DNA of 64,000 bases from Datura wrightii (taxonomy: Eukaryota; Streptophyta; Magnoliopsida; Solanales; Solanaceae). The stretch lies in the NCBI GenBank assembly GCA_035772735.1, contig JASDFA010000016.1, forward strand, positions 153,896,501-153,960,500. Reading direction: 5' to 3'. The position numbers were made by a program, and so were the translations under genes. The notes under the pieces were generated by a model, which worked only from the letters and a program-made list of their open reading frames with translations, searched no databases and had not been told where the DNA came from. This document shows positions 12,530-22,155 of this stretch, one piece after another (positions within the stretch are counted from its first letter, which is position 1; each line of letters opens with the position of its first letter).

Positions 12530-12955
12530 AACACTTAGGTTCATTTTTCAATATTCTGACTTGGTGGAGCAAGAACGTGGGTTACAGGCAGTTGAGGGGA
12601 CGAAATTATCAGGGTTTTTCTCTCTTTCTTTCTCCTTGAATTCAATTGCTTGTATGTTTAACACTCATTTAATGATGTTTAATCCACAAATGAGTGGCTA
12701 ATTCCTCTTCTTGCTGAGGTTAAAAACACTTGTAATGAAATGTGATTATTGATTCTTTGGTTTTTCATGTTTTCTTCCATGGTTGTTCTATTGATTCTTG
12801 TTCTTACTACATTAATCTGTGGCCTACGTTAATGTACATCTAAAAAGTCCGGATTCAGTCAAGAGAGCAAGAAATTGGAAAGTTGTGAATTAATAGGATA
12901 TGATCCTTTCTTAGTTTGGGAAAATTGAGAATTGATTTACCTTCAGGATACAAAA

Positions 12956-12994
12956 TAGGTCAAGGTACGCAATTCATTTAAAATATTGACCAAT
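12956..12994 (+). repeat. 39-nt insertion copied from D1
   Basis: Exact match to 9892-9930. LTR A2 lacks it at the corresponding place (about 21255), so it was added to A1 after the two LTRs were formed. Its ends GGTCAA and TTGACC are inverted repeats. AATA occurs on both sides in A1. Confidence 0.8.
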
Positions 12995-13474
12995 ACCTGA
13001 AAGTCGTATTAGTCAATTTAGGAACCGGGTTTGTATGGCTAGAACATGAATTTTCGTTTAATCACAGAAATGTAGGTGGATGGTTCATGATTCTTAAGTT
13101 GGGTTAAATACGAGAGTTTTAATCCATTGGCATTAGTTCTTGACTAGCAACCGGAGAAAAGGTTAACCAAATTATATCGATAATTAATTTCATTACATGT
13201 TCATTTAACCTCAGCATGCTCACATTCATAGTTCAGACTCACATTAGATAATCGTTTTAGACTTAGCATAAAAATTAGAACCCAAAAATATCAAACTCTT
13301 GGTTACATTGTTGTCTTCATTGTTAAAATTAAAATATATTGACACTTGAGTAGTTCGTTACCTTATCCCAGTCCTTGTGGGATCGATGCTTACTTAAGCC
13401 ACTTTACTACTTGTTCGACCATGTGCACTTGAGTGTAGTTATATACCCATATAACAAACGACCGAACAAGTTTT

Positions 13475-13492
13475 TGGCGCCGTTGCCGGGGA
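13475..13492 (+). other. primer binding site, tRNA-Asp (A unit 1)
   Basis: TGGCGCCGTTGCCGGGGA, complementary to the 3' end of tRNA-Asp, six bases after the LTR end. This primer is characteristic of Athila-type elements. Confidence 0.85.
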
Positions 13493-13622
13493 CTGGCAAT
13501 TGGTGAAATTTTCTTAAGTGTTAATTTACTATATTTTTATTTTCTTAGTGTTGACAACTTGGTGTTAGCCTGTATTTTGCAGATTTAATCTCTGTTGAAC
13601 ACTGGCAAGAGACAAGGAGCTG

Positions 13623-15906
13623 GTGGACTCGTATTTAGTGCCAGAAAGATTATTTCATCGTCAGTGGAGAGAAGCTCTAGAAAGAAAGCTGCAGTTGCTC
13701 AAACAAACATTCATGGAGCAACAACAGAATCCACCAGTAGTACAGGCAATGTTAGTGCCCGAAGAAGTTGCAGCTCGGCCGGTTCGCGAGGTGGAAATCC
13801 CACATGCTAATAATGTCACATCTAGCATCCGCAAACTTGAGCCAGGAGGGAGGTTCGAGCTTAAACAAAACATGGTGTAATTGCTGCATACTAGCGGGCA
13901 GTTTACAGGTCTCCCTCATGAAGATCCACAGCAGCATCTCCAAAATTTCTTGGAGATAAGTGACACTTACATCCCCGCTGGAGTGTCATCAGATTATGTC
14001 CGGCTTACATTGTTCCCATTTTCACTATTGGGAGAAGCCAAGAGGTGGTTGAAAGCTGAGCCACCTAATTCTATTTCGATGTGGGATGATCTTGCAAGGA
14101 AATTCTTGATACGATTTTTTCCCTCCGGTAAAACAGCAAGACTTAGAAGTTAAATTCTAAGTTTCAAACAGAGAGAGGGAGAGAATCTATATCAGGCTTG
14201 GGAGAGATTCAAGTCCATGTTGCGGGATTGTCCTCATCATCATTAATCCAATGATGTGCTGGTGCACACTTTTATAGAGGGTTTGGAACCCCATACAAAA
14301 ATATTGCTAGACTCAGTAGCTGGGGGACAAGCGTTGGAGAAAACTTATGAGGAGGGAATGCTGATTCATCAAGAGGAGGGACAAGGAAAGCAGCAGGAGT
14401 TCTAGAAGTGGATGGTTTTACAGCTATTGCTGCACAGATAGCTGCCTTACAGAATCAACTCAACACCCACTTCAGTAACATGACAATGAACCAGCCTCAA
14501 GCCCCAATGAATGTAGTGCAACAGATTTGGTGTGAAGTGTGCGGGAGCAGTGAGCACTCAGCTGAGTGTTGTAGAGCAAATCCGGACTCGGTGAACTTTG
14601 TGGGAAATATACAAAGGAACAACCAACAACAGTATGACAACAACTACAATTCCAATTGGAGGAATCCCGCGAATTTTTCCTGGGGTAGCAACAACCATCA
14701 GGGTAAAGTTTGAGTCAGGGTGTGCAAAGGAACCAAGGAGGGCAGCAGAATTATCAAGAACAATTTAGAAACAACAATGCACCTCCTCCACCACCATCAC
14801 CCCGCATTGAGGAGATGTTCAAGACGATGATAGCTAACCAAGCTCAATTGCAGGCTGACTATGTGAAATTTGCAGCCGAGGTGAAAAACAACCAGTTAGC
14901 TACCAAGGCACTTGAATATCAATTTGGGCAATTTGCTGGAGCACAAAATACCAGGCCTAGAGGAGGACTTTCGAGTGACACAGATCCCAACCACAAGCAG
15001 GTGAATGCGGTGACCACAAGGAGTTGTTTGCAGCTAAAAGAGGTGGAACCAGAAAGACCACCTCAACAATCGGGAGAAGCAGAAGTCAAGAGGGAGCAAA
15101 GTGATGAGAGGGGGAAGACTAATGAAGCTGAATCAGAAAGACCACCACCCCCGTTCCCTCAACGATTAAAGAAACACAAGGAGGAGGCGTGTTTCAAGAA
15201 ATTCATGGAGGTGGTGAAACAGGTACATATTAACTTACCTCTTGTTGATGTTTTGCAGGGAGTGCCCAAGTATGCCAAGTATATAAAGGACATCGTGGCA
15301 AATAAAAGTCGGTTGACTGAGTATGCTACGGTGGCTCTTATGGAGGAGTGCACTTCCCAGATACAAAACCGACTGCCCACAAAGCTCAAAGATCCTGGGA
15401 GCTTTACTATAAAGATTACTATTGGGCAGAGTATCCGAGCTCGTGGATTATGTGATTTGGGAGCGAGCATTAATTTGATGTCGTCATCGGTATTCAAAAA
15501 GTTGGGTCTAGGAAGTCCTAGACCCACAACAGTGATCTTGCAATTGGCGGATCGGTCCTTAGCCAGACCTGATGGCATTATGGAGGATGTTCTGGTGCAA
15601 GTTGGCTCCCTGATCTTCCCGGCAGATTTCGTCATGCTGGATTTTGAACCAGACGCGGAAGTCCCATTTATTTTGGGACGTCCTTTCTTGGCGACCGGGA
15701 AAGCGCTGATTGATGTAGCTGCGGGGCAGCTAACCATGCGAGCACACGACAAGGTGGAAGTGTTCGATGTGTACAAGGCCTCCAAGCTCCCGACTGTGTA
15801 CGAGGAACTCTCGGTGATCAATGTGATTGATCGAGTTGATAATGCGTGGATAAAGGATTCACGAGAGTTATTGGGAAAACCACATGAACGATGTAAGCAC
15901 TACTAG
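13623..15906 (+). pseudogene. gag-protease of A, broken
   Basis: Athila-type gag followed by protease. The first segment (about 13623-14403, one frame) has stops near 13878, 14151 and 14245; it includes LPHEDPQQHLQNFLEI and the GEAKRWL and KFLIRFFP words of the capsid-like domain. The second frame (14408-14713) carries a zinc knuckle CEVCGSSEHSAECC with regular CX2CX4HX4C spacing. The third frame (14710-15906) is open for 398 codons: a Q/N/P-rich linker, then a retropepsin with DLGASINLM in place of DSGA and the ILGRPFLATG flap-side motif. No ATG start is evident; the first segment begins at a GTG. The stop falls right before the post-pol hairpin, so RT to integrase has been deleted. Confidence 0.85.
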
Positions 15907-15966
15907 GGGGAGGACGGTGGTCGAGAGAAAACATCCATCACCCTAGAGGACAACTGAGCTGAATGA

Positions 15967-16014
15967 CGTCGAGCCACGACGGTAAACCGGGCGCTGCACG
16001 GGAGGCAACCCGTG
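15967..16014 (+). other. conserved post-pol double hairpin (A)
   Basis: Hairpin 1: CGTCG, loop AGCCA, CGACG (15967-15981), five perfect pairs. Hairpin 2: CACGGG, loop AGGCAA, CCCGTG (15997-16014), six perfect pairs. Relative to D1 the outer three pairs of hairpin 2 changed on both arms (CTT/AAG to CAC/GTG). Loop GCC can pair with loop GGC. Confidence 0.65.
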
Positions 16015-16261
16015 AAATTTTTCTTTGTAAATTGTGAATAGATTTTTTTATTTATTTTTATTCATTTTCTTTTATTTTCTTGATTAACAACAAAATTTTT
16101 AGTTTTTAATTTTGTTTTTATTTTTATTTTGAGTGAAACCTAGAATTCTAACCAATTTATTGTAGTAGAATGAATTTCAGGTCGAACGGAGGGAAAATAT
16201 ACAAGGAATCGCAAAGGAAAATTCGAGGTATGAAAATCAAGAAAAAGTGGCAAAACAGTGA

Positions 16262-16617
16262 GCTAGGGCAATAGCTCCGTGTCACGGAGGAGGGCCTCCG
16301 CGTTACCCTCTGTAACACGTTAAGGTATAAATCTGAAATTTTAAAAGAATTCCAGAACACTCTCGCGACAGCTCCGTGTCACAGAGGCAGTGCTCCGCGA
16401 TGCACTCCGTGACACGTTGCTGTGTATATCGCGATGGGTCACACCTGGTCACCGGGTGACCCCCGCGATTTTTCCACTTTTATACCCCGAATCCCCCTCA
16501 AATTTCCTTATTTCTCACACACTCCGCAACCAATCTCCCTAAAACCTCTCCCCCTTCAACGTGACAGGGCATAGGCCAAGGATTTCATTGAGTTTTCTTC
16601 AATTCTTCAAATTAAAG
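16262..16617 (+). promoter_or_regulatory. probable internal promoter and leader of ORF3 (A)
   Basis: Contains CTCCGTG-T-CACGGAG (16275-16289) and CGTGTCACAGAG (16375-16386) facing CTCCGTGACACG (16405-16416). Bases 16384-16421 are an exact 38-bp copy of the U3 palindrome module of LTR A1 (12456-12493). About 60 bases later is TTATACCCC (16480) and then a pyrimidine-rich leader up to a splice donor at 16617/16618. This is the same order as in the LTR: palindrome, TATA-like box, leader. Promoter activity is inferred. Confidence 0.5.
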
Positions 16618-17310
16618 GTATGTTCCTCAGTTCCATCTCATTTCTTGTCGATTTTCTTCGATATTGAGCATATGATGTGAGCTAAACTTGCCCTAAGTAG
16701 AAATTAAGCGTAAATTCAATTGAATTGTTGTTGATGGATGTTCGGAGTATCATTGTGATCGCTTGAACTCGTTAATTGCATAATTTAATCGAATTTTTGT
16801 TGATACAATCATAGCTAGGGCTTGTTTTTGAATTTGAAGTGGAAAAATGTAGTGAACTAGTGAAATTCATGATGGGTTGTACATGTTGAGGGAGATGAGT
16901 CGATGTGCTAATTGTTATTATGCTAAAAGACCGACGGATTCTTGGGTTAGGGGAACATTGAAATTTGCAAGAATTGTGTGAGTTGTATAGGTTCATGTAG
17001 ATAAATTCTTGTTGTTTTCGTTTCTTTGTTTCTCCTTGCTAAGTGCGATAAGATAAAATGTTATCGATGGTAATGATTGTGGTTAGCTGTACGAAGTCTG
17101 AGTAGTACAGAAAATACATACTGACGAATTCTACGAATGCACTAAGCATGGTTGTATATTTGGTTTTTTGTTTGTGTAAATAGGTATGATCTTGCCATAA
17201 TGTTGTAATTTTAGCTAAGGACTAAGTGTGGGGTGGCCTAGCTTAACCCAATCTTAGTCGAAGTTAATACTCATTGGCTAAACATTATTCTTGTCTATTT
17301 GGGTTGACAG
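16618..17310 (+). other. probable intron in ORF3 leader (A)
   Basis: Donor AAAG/GTATGT at 16618, acceptor GGGTTGACAG ending at 17310, 693 nt, AT/T-rich, with an ATG six bases after the acceptor. D2 has the same layout (intron 60240-60968 with GTAAGT and TTTAGCAG, then ATG), which supports a real spliced leader rather than chance sites. Confidence 0.55.
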
Positions 17311-17315
17311 GAAAA

Positions 17316-18536
17316 ATGGCAAGCAGGCAAGAAAAGGGGAAAGGTGCATCGACATCTGGCGCCGGAAGAAAGAGAATCAGACTGGGCACAGCAGTCCCAG
17401 CAGCACTAGCGGTTCCACGCGGCCAACGCTGCTAATACGGAACCAGGTGGGTGACAGAAGAGGGGAAGAAGTGGTATGCCAAGCACAAGGAGAGCAAGTA
17501 CTTCCCCGAGGAACACATAGCTCGGGAACCGTTGGCACAGGAGTTCCCTAGGATTGTCCACAGGATCGAGGCAGCTGGGCTCAATTTCATCTTTGAAGAG
17601 CCCAAGGAATGCAACTTGCACCTGATTCGGGAATTCTATGCCAATTGGAACCCGTCTTTCAGAAGTCACACCATCAAAATCAGAGGGCAAGTAGTCACCT
17701 TTGAGCCCCACCACCTCAATGCTATCCTAGGGGCGCGGGACACAGACGCCCACGTGCTTCGACAGCTGAACATCACTCCACCATATGCGGACATCAGACG
17801 CACCTTGTGTGGAACCCGATCGACAGCTAGAAGGAGCAGACATAAGGAGAGGGGCTACCATCAGACTTTGCCCTATTCACAGATGAACAGGGAAGCCAGG
17901 ATATGGCTTAAGATCGTCTGTTCCTGCCTAATCCCGGAGGTACATATGACGGATGTAACTCGGGATCGTGTATGCCTGGTGTACGCCCTGATGAAAGGGC
18001 TGGAGATCAACGTGGGGGCGGTGATTATCTCCGCCATGAAGAGAGCCCAGTTGCATCAGGGGCACAAATATGGATTTGGTGGGCTACTCACCACATTCCT
18101 GAGGGGCCTAGATGTCGAGGAAGACGTCCTTGACTACATTCCACAGATGGAGCGGTGGGCCTTAGATATCACCAAAACTAAGGCTCCCGACACCACCCAC
18201 GGGCTAGTGCTTACACTAGGTGAGTGACATGCTCGTGATGATCAGTATATGGCTCGCATGTGTGGGATGCAGATGCTCCAGCTAAGGATAGGCGGGAGGC
18301 CGGCAACAGAGGAGGAGCTATGGCAGCTCGAGCTAGACTACCCTTTTGGCAAAAACGCCAGGGCTCTATACCGAGTGGGGCCAGCATTTGTAGAGCCCAC
18401 GGATGATGATGTCCCCACAGACGAGGAGACACGTCGGGAAGACTTCGATGTGGAGTCCGATGATGACGATGGGGGTGATTCAGACATGGGAGATGAAGCA
18501 GCATCACCTGATGAAGAAGTGGATTATTTTGATTGA
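17316..18536 (+). pseudogene. ORF3 of A, putative plant transposon protein, two stops
   Basis: One reading frame from ATG 17316 to a stop at 18534-18536 (about 406 codons), broken only by TAA near 17430 and TGA at 18225-18227. It starts with a basic Lys/Arg/Gly/Ser stretch. The plant-transposon domain (PF20167 by memory) follows: EEHIARE, LIREFYANW, IRGQVVTFEPHHLNAILGA, then ARIWLKIVCSCLIP and LEINVGAVI. After the second stop is a strongly acidic tail (clusters such as ESDDDDGGDSD). No signal peptide or membrane segment is obvious. The function is not known to me. It is preceded by a likely internal promoter and intron, so it would be made from its own spliced mRNA. Confidence 0.75.
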
Positions 18537-20278
18537 TCAGGGAGTTCCACCACCCCATTTTTTTCACTATTTTAATTTCTATGAACACTGGGGAAAATGT
18601 TCGAGATAAGTGTGGGGTGGGAGTAGTTAGGTGCTGGTTGTGCTGTATGTATGTTCTAATCTGTTGTTGTGCTTGTGAACAAAATTTTCTGACCCTGTGA
18701 TTTGTGATTGTTAAGTTGTTGTTCTGTATTGTAATTATATGTGTAACTGTTGTGTGTTGCTGAATGTTGCTAGTTGATTCTGTACATATTTTTGTTTATC
18801 GAAATGATTGATATTTTTTAAAAAAAATTCAATTCTTGGGTTTCTCGGCGTTTGTTTTCGGTTCTTTTACCGAGAATGGTCCCATTGAACCGAAGTCATA
18901 GTTAGTGACTGTTCCTTATGATGGATGGATGACGATCGTCTTAAGGGAAATGTAGTCGTTAGGAGTAGATTTTTCATTTATTTTTCCGTTGTTTTTCTTT
19001 TGTGGGTTGCATCCCAAAACTGGTAGTTACTTTATGGTTGTGGAATTCTGGTTGCATGTTGTAAATGATATTTAAAATGCAAATGTGATTCATATGAAAG
19101 CATGCAACTTTGTAAATATATTGAGATACCTAGGCCATAGAGTCGATTTCAGTGTGATTGAGGCTTAATGTTTGAATTCCTGTAATTAGCTGATTGGAGA
19201 GTCTGTGAATACATCTTGAATTGAGCATGTGCAATAAGTGTGACGTGAGGTTTTGTTATTCCATGCCATTGTGAAATGTCTAGAACTTGCCTGGTGTGTG
19301 TACAAAACAAAATGAAGGAGGTGTATTGTAGGAAAGGATGTAGGCATTTGTTTGTTTTTAACCGAAAGTTTCTATTATTGTACCCACCTTGATTGTGTAC
19401 CCTAGTCAGCCCGTTGAGCCTTTAGCCTATTCATTTTTTTCTTTTGTCAAAAAGTGTAAACCGAGCTTAATCCCTTCTTTTCATTAGCCGCAAATTTGAT
19501 CCAAAACTCTTAAGCACTTACGAAGAGAAAATCATTTTCCCAAAGTGTCAAAGAGTGAGAATGGTGAAAAGAAAAGAAAAGCAGAGTGATAAAGGGAAAC
19601 AAAAGGTTGAAGGTGCACTTGTTATAAGTAAACTATAATGAAGGTGTATGAAAAATCTTTGTTATTGTGTCAAGTGTGCTTAATAAGATGGGACAAACTA
19701 AAGAAAAACTTCAAGAATGGGAGGATGAAGAAAGAAGCAATGCTCATGAGTTTGATGGGATGTATTGAAAAGACGCTTAAGGATACTAGTGGCTATTATT
19801 GGCTAGCCCAATATTTACTAGTTCCGTAGCTTACATTACAACCCGTTAAAGTCCTATGTGATCCTACGTCACACGTCTTTATATTAGTGGAGTAAAACAC
19901 TAAAGTAAAGCTTATGGGTCATGACATGATGCATGTGAATTCTTTTGGGAGAGAGAGCGAAATTGTGTTTTTATGCCCCTGCGTGAAATTTTGTCAGTTC
20001 ATATGATCAAAAAGGGGAAAATTCTCTTGTGTTGTGAGGGCACATGCTTGATGAAAGATTAATTTTTATGTCGGATGTCTTGATCAGCTGATTTGCATGA
20101 GTTTGCCAATATCAAGAGTTGATTCTTAAGTCTAGGAGGTCTTTGAAGGTCGTTGCATTGATAGGTCCATGCATGTTTCTTGATGATTTGTTGTATTGAA
20201 TAATCGGTATGACCGTGACCTAAATAGTCGAACCAAAGTAGCGAGGTTTGGGTGTAAATTGCATGAGGTGTAAGATTG
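18537..20278 (+). other. non-coding 3' tail of A
   Basis: About 1.7 kb without a credible ORF between ORF3 and the 3' LTR. Blocks are shared with the tails of B and D, for example the GATGGATGGATGACGA block (about 18920; 32080 and 36620 in B) and the GTCTAGAACTTGCC block (about 19275; 32385, 36910; 44285 in D). Conservation across families with different coding content suggests cis-acting RNA or DNA signals. Confidence 0.6.
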
Positions 20279-20316
20279 TTGTTCGAGGACGAACAAGGAT
20301 TTAAGTGTGGGGTAAG
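20279..20316 (+). promoter_or_regulatory. pre-PPT hairpin and polypurine tract (A)
   Basis: TTGTTC, loop GAGGAC, GAACAA (20279-20296) followed by the purine tract AAGTGTGGGGTAAG directly before the LTR. The tract would prime plus-strand synthesis. Confidence 0.65.
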
Positions 20317-21742
20317 TGATCTTGGGAAAATTTATATTCCCAAGTGATACCCAAATGTGTCATTTTAGCCTTGTTTATCTATCAATGTTTATACATTCTC
20401 ATGTGATTGGTAATAAAATGTGAATTTATACTAACCAACATGATTAACATTGTTTTGCAGGTAAAATGTAAGTTTGGAAAGCTAAAATGCATGTTGGAAT
20501 AGATCGGGGTTGGACTCGGATGTGAGCAAAGGACAAGGCATTGGAAGGCACAAAATAAAGAGGCTCCGCGATAGAGCCGTGTCACGCTGCCATCGCGGAG
20601 GCATTCTGCCTGGATAGGGAATTTTTGCCCAATTTCCAGTGAGGGTTCGCGTTGGGTCCGTGGCACGGTGGCCTAGCTCCGCGTTGCACGCCGTGCCACG
20701 TTGGGCCTTATTACCTGGACCCCCAACTTCCAGTGAGGGTCCGCGTTGGTGTCGTGTCACAGAGGCAGTGCTCCACGATGCACTTTGTGACACGTTGCTT
20801 GTTATTCTGGGAAAAATTCCCACTAGTATAAATAGAACACTTAGGTTCGTTTTTCAATATTCTCACTTGGTGGAGCAAGAACGTGGGTTACAGGCAGTTG
20901 AGGGGATGAAATTATCAGGGTTTTTCTCTCTTTCCTTCTCCTAGTATTCAATTGCTTGTATGTTTAACACTCATTTAACGATGTTTAATCCACAAATGAG
21001 TGGCTAATTCCTCTTCTTGCTGAGGTTAAGAACACTTGTAATGAAATGTGATTATTGATTCTTTGGTTTTTCATCTTTTCTTCCATGGTTGTTCTATTGA
21101 TTCTTGTTCTTACAGCATTAATGTGTGGCCTACGTTAATGTATATCTAAAAAGTCTGGTTTCACTCGAGAGAGCAAGAAATTGGAAAGTTGTGATTTAAT
21201 AGGATATGATCCTTTCTTAGTTTGGGAAAATTGAGAATTGAGTTACCTTCAGGATAGAAATATACCTGAAAGTCGTATTAGTCAATTTAGGAACCGGGTT
21301 TGTATGGCTAGAACATGAATTTTCGTTTAATCACAGAAATGTAGGTGGACGGTTCATGATTCTTAAGTTGGGTTAAATACGAGAGTTTTAATCCATTGGC
21401 ATTAGTTCTTGACTAGCAACCGGAGGAAAGGTTAACCAAATTATATCGATAATTAATTTCACTACATGTTCATTTAACCTCAGCATGCTCACATTCATAG
21501 TTCAGACTCACATTAGATAATCATTTTAGACTTAGCATAAAAATTAGAACCCAAAAATATCAAACTCTTCGTTACACTGTTGTCTTCATAGTTAAAATTA
21601 AAATATAGTGACACTTGAGTAGTTCGTTACCTTATCCGAGTCCCTGTGGGATCGATACTTGGCTTACTTAAGCCACTTTACTACTTGTTTGACCACGTGC
21701 ACTTGAGTGTAGTTATATACCCATATAACAAACGACCGAACA
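20317..21742 (+). repeat. LTR A2
   Basis: Begins TGATCTTGGG, ends CGACCGAACA. Serves as the 3' LTR of unit 1 and the 5' LTR of unit 2. It has three palindromes: CTCCGCGAT/ATCGCGGAG (20564-20572, 20592-20600), a pair matching the first palindrome of A1 (from about 20657), and CGTGTCACAGAG/CTTTGTGACACG (from about 20754). TATAAATAG lies at 20827-20835. Confidence 0.9.
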
Positions 21743-21748
21743 AGTTTT

Positions 21749-21766
21749 TGGCGCTGTTGCCGGGGA
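21749..21766 (+). other. primer binding site (A unit 2)
   Basis: TGGCGCTGTTGCCGGGGA, tRNA-Asp type with one change from the unit 1 site. Confidence 0.85.
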
Positions 21767-21896
21767 CTGGCAATTGGTGAAATTTTCTTAAGTGTTAATT
21801 TACTACATTTTTATTTTCTTAGTGTTGACAACTTGGTGTTAGCCTGTATTTTGCAGATTTAATCTCTGTTGAACACTGGCAAGAGACAAGGAGCTG

Positions 21897-22115
21897 GTCG
21901 ACTCGTGTTTAGAGCCAGAAAGATTATTTCATCGTCAGTGGAGAGAAGCTCTAGAAAGAAAGCTGCAGTTGCTCAAACAAACATTCATGGAGAAACAACA
22001 GAATCCACCAGTAGTACAGGCAATGTTAGTGCCCGAAGAAGTTGTAGCTCGGCCGGTTCGCGAGGTGGCAATCCCACATGCTAATAATGTTACATCTAGC
22101 ATCCGCAAACCTGAG
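21897..22115 (+). pseudogene. gag start of A unit 2, truncated
   Basis: Near-copy of 13623-13840 (LERKLQLLKQTF, then VPEEVVARPVREVAIPH) ending at ATCCGCAAACCTGAG, where it is fused to the last bases of an LTR. The intact gag reads AACTTGAG and the LTR reads CACTTGAG at these points, so a short shared CTTGAG probably guided the deletion. Confidence 0.85.
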
Positions 22116-22150
22116 TGTAGTTATATACCCATATAACAAACGACCGAACA
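22111..22150 (+). repeat. LTR tail closing array A
   Basis: GAGTGTAGTTATATACCC to GACCGAACA equals the last 40 bases of LTR A1/A2. The target duplication CATCT follows at 22151-22155. Confidence 0.85.
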
Positions 22151-22155
22151 CATCT

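Larger units (their letters stand above)
12060..13468 (+). repeat. LTR A1
   Basis: Begins TGATCTTGAGC, ends CGACCGAACA; a primer site follows. It pairs with LTR A2 over its length with two clear differences: A1 lacks a block of about 50 bp that in A2 holds a palindrome (20551-20600), and A1 has an extra 39-nt-type insertion at 12956-12994. Confidence 0.9.
12060..22150 (+). mobile_element. Athila-like array A (LTR-internal-LTR-internal remnant)
   Basis: A full LTR (12060-13468), an internal region with gag-protease and ORF3 (13469-20316), a second LTR (20317-21742), a second primer site and the start of a second gag (to about 22115), fused to the last 40 bases of a third LTR (22111-22150). 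Flanks are CAACT (12055-12059) and CATCT (22151-22155), a five-base target duplication with one change, and C's LTR sequence continues across it. The first unit has no RT, RNase H or integrase, so it would need enzymes from another element. Confidence 0.85.

Noticed and set aside
12333..12701. 122-codon ORF over LTR A1 (and a similar one at 20639-20944)
   Set aside because: It runs through the U3 palindromes, the TATA box and into R/U5; it is open only because the palindromes are GC-rich.
15159..15821. 220-codon minus-strand ORF
   Set aside because: Shadow of the gag-protease frame of A on the opposite strand; no domain and no start context.
17406..17714. minus-strand ORFs of 102 and 60 codons
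   Set aside because: Opposite-strand shadows of ORF3 of A.
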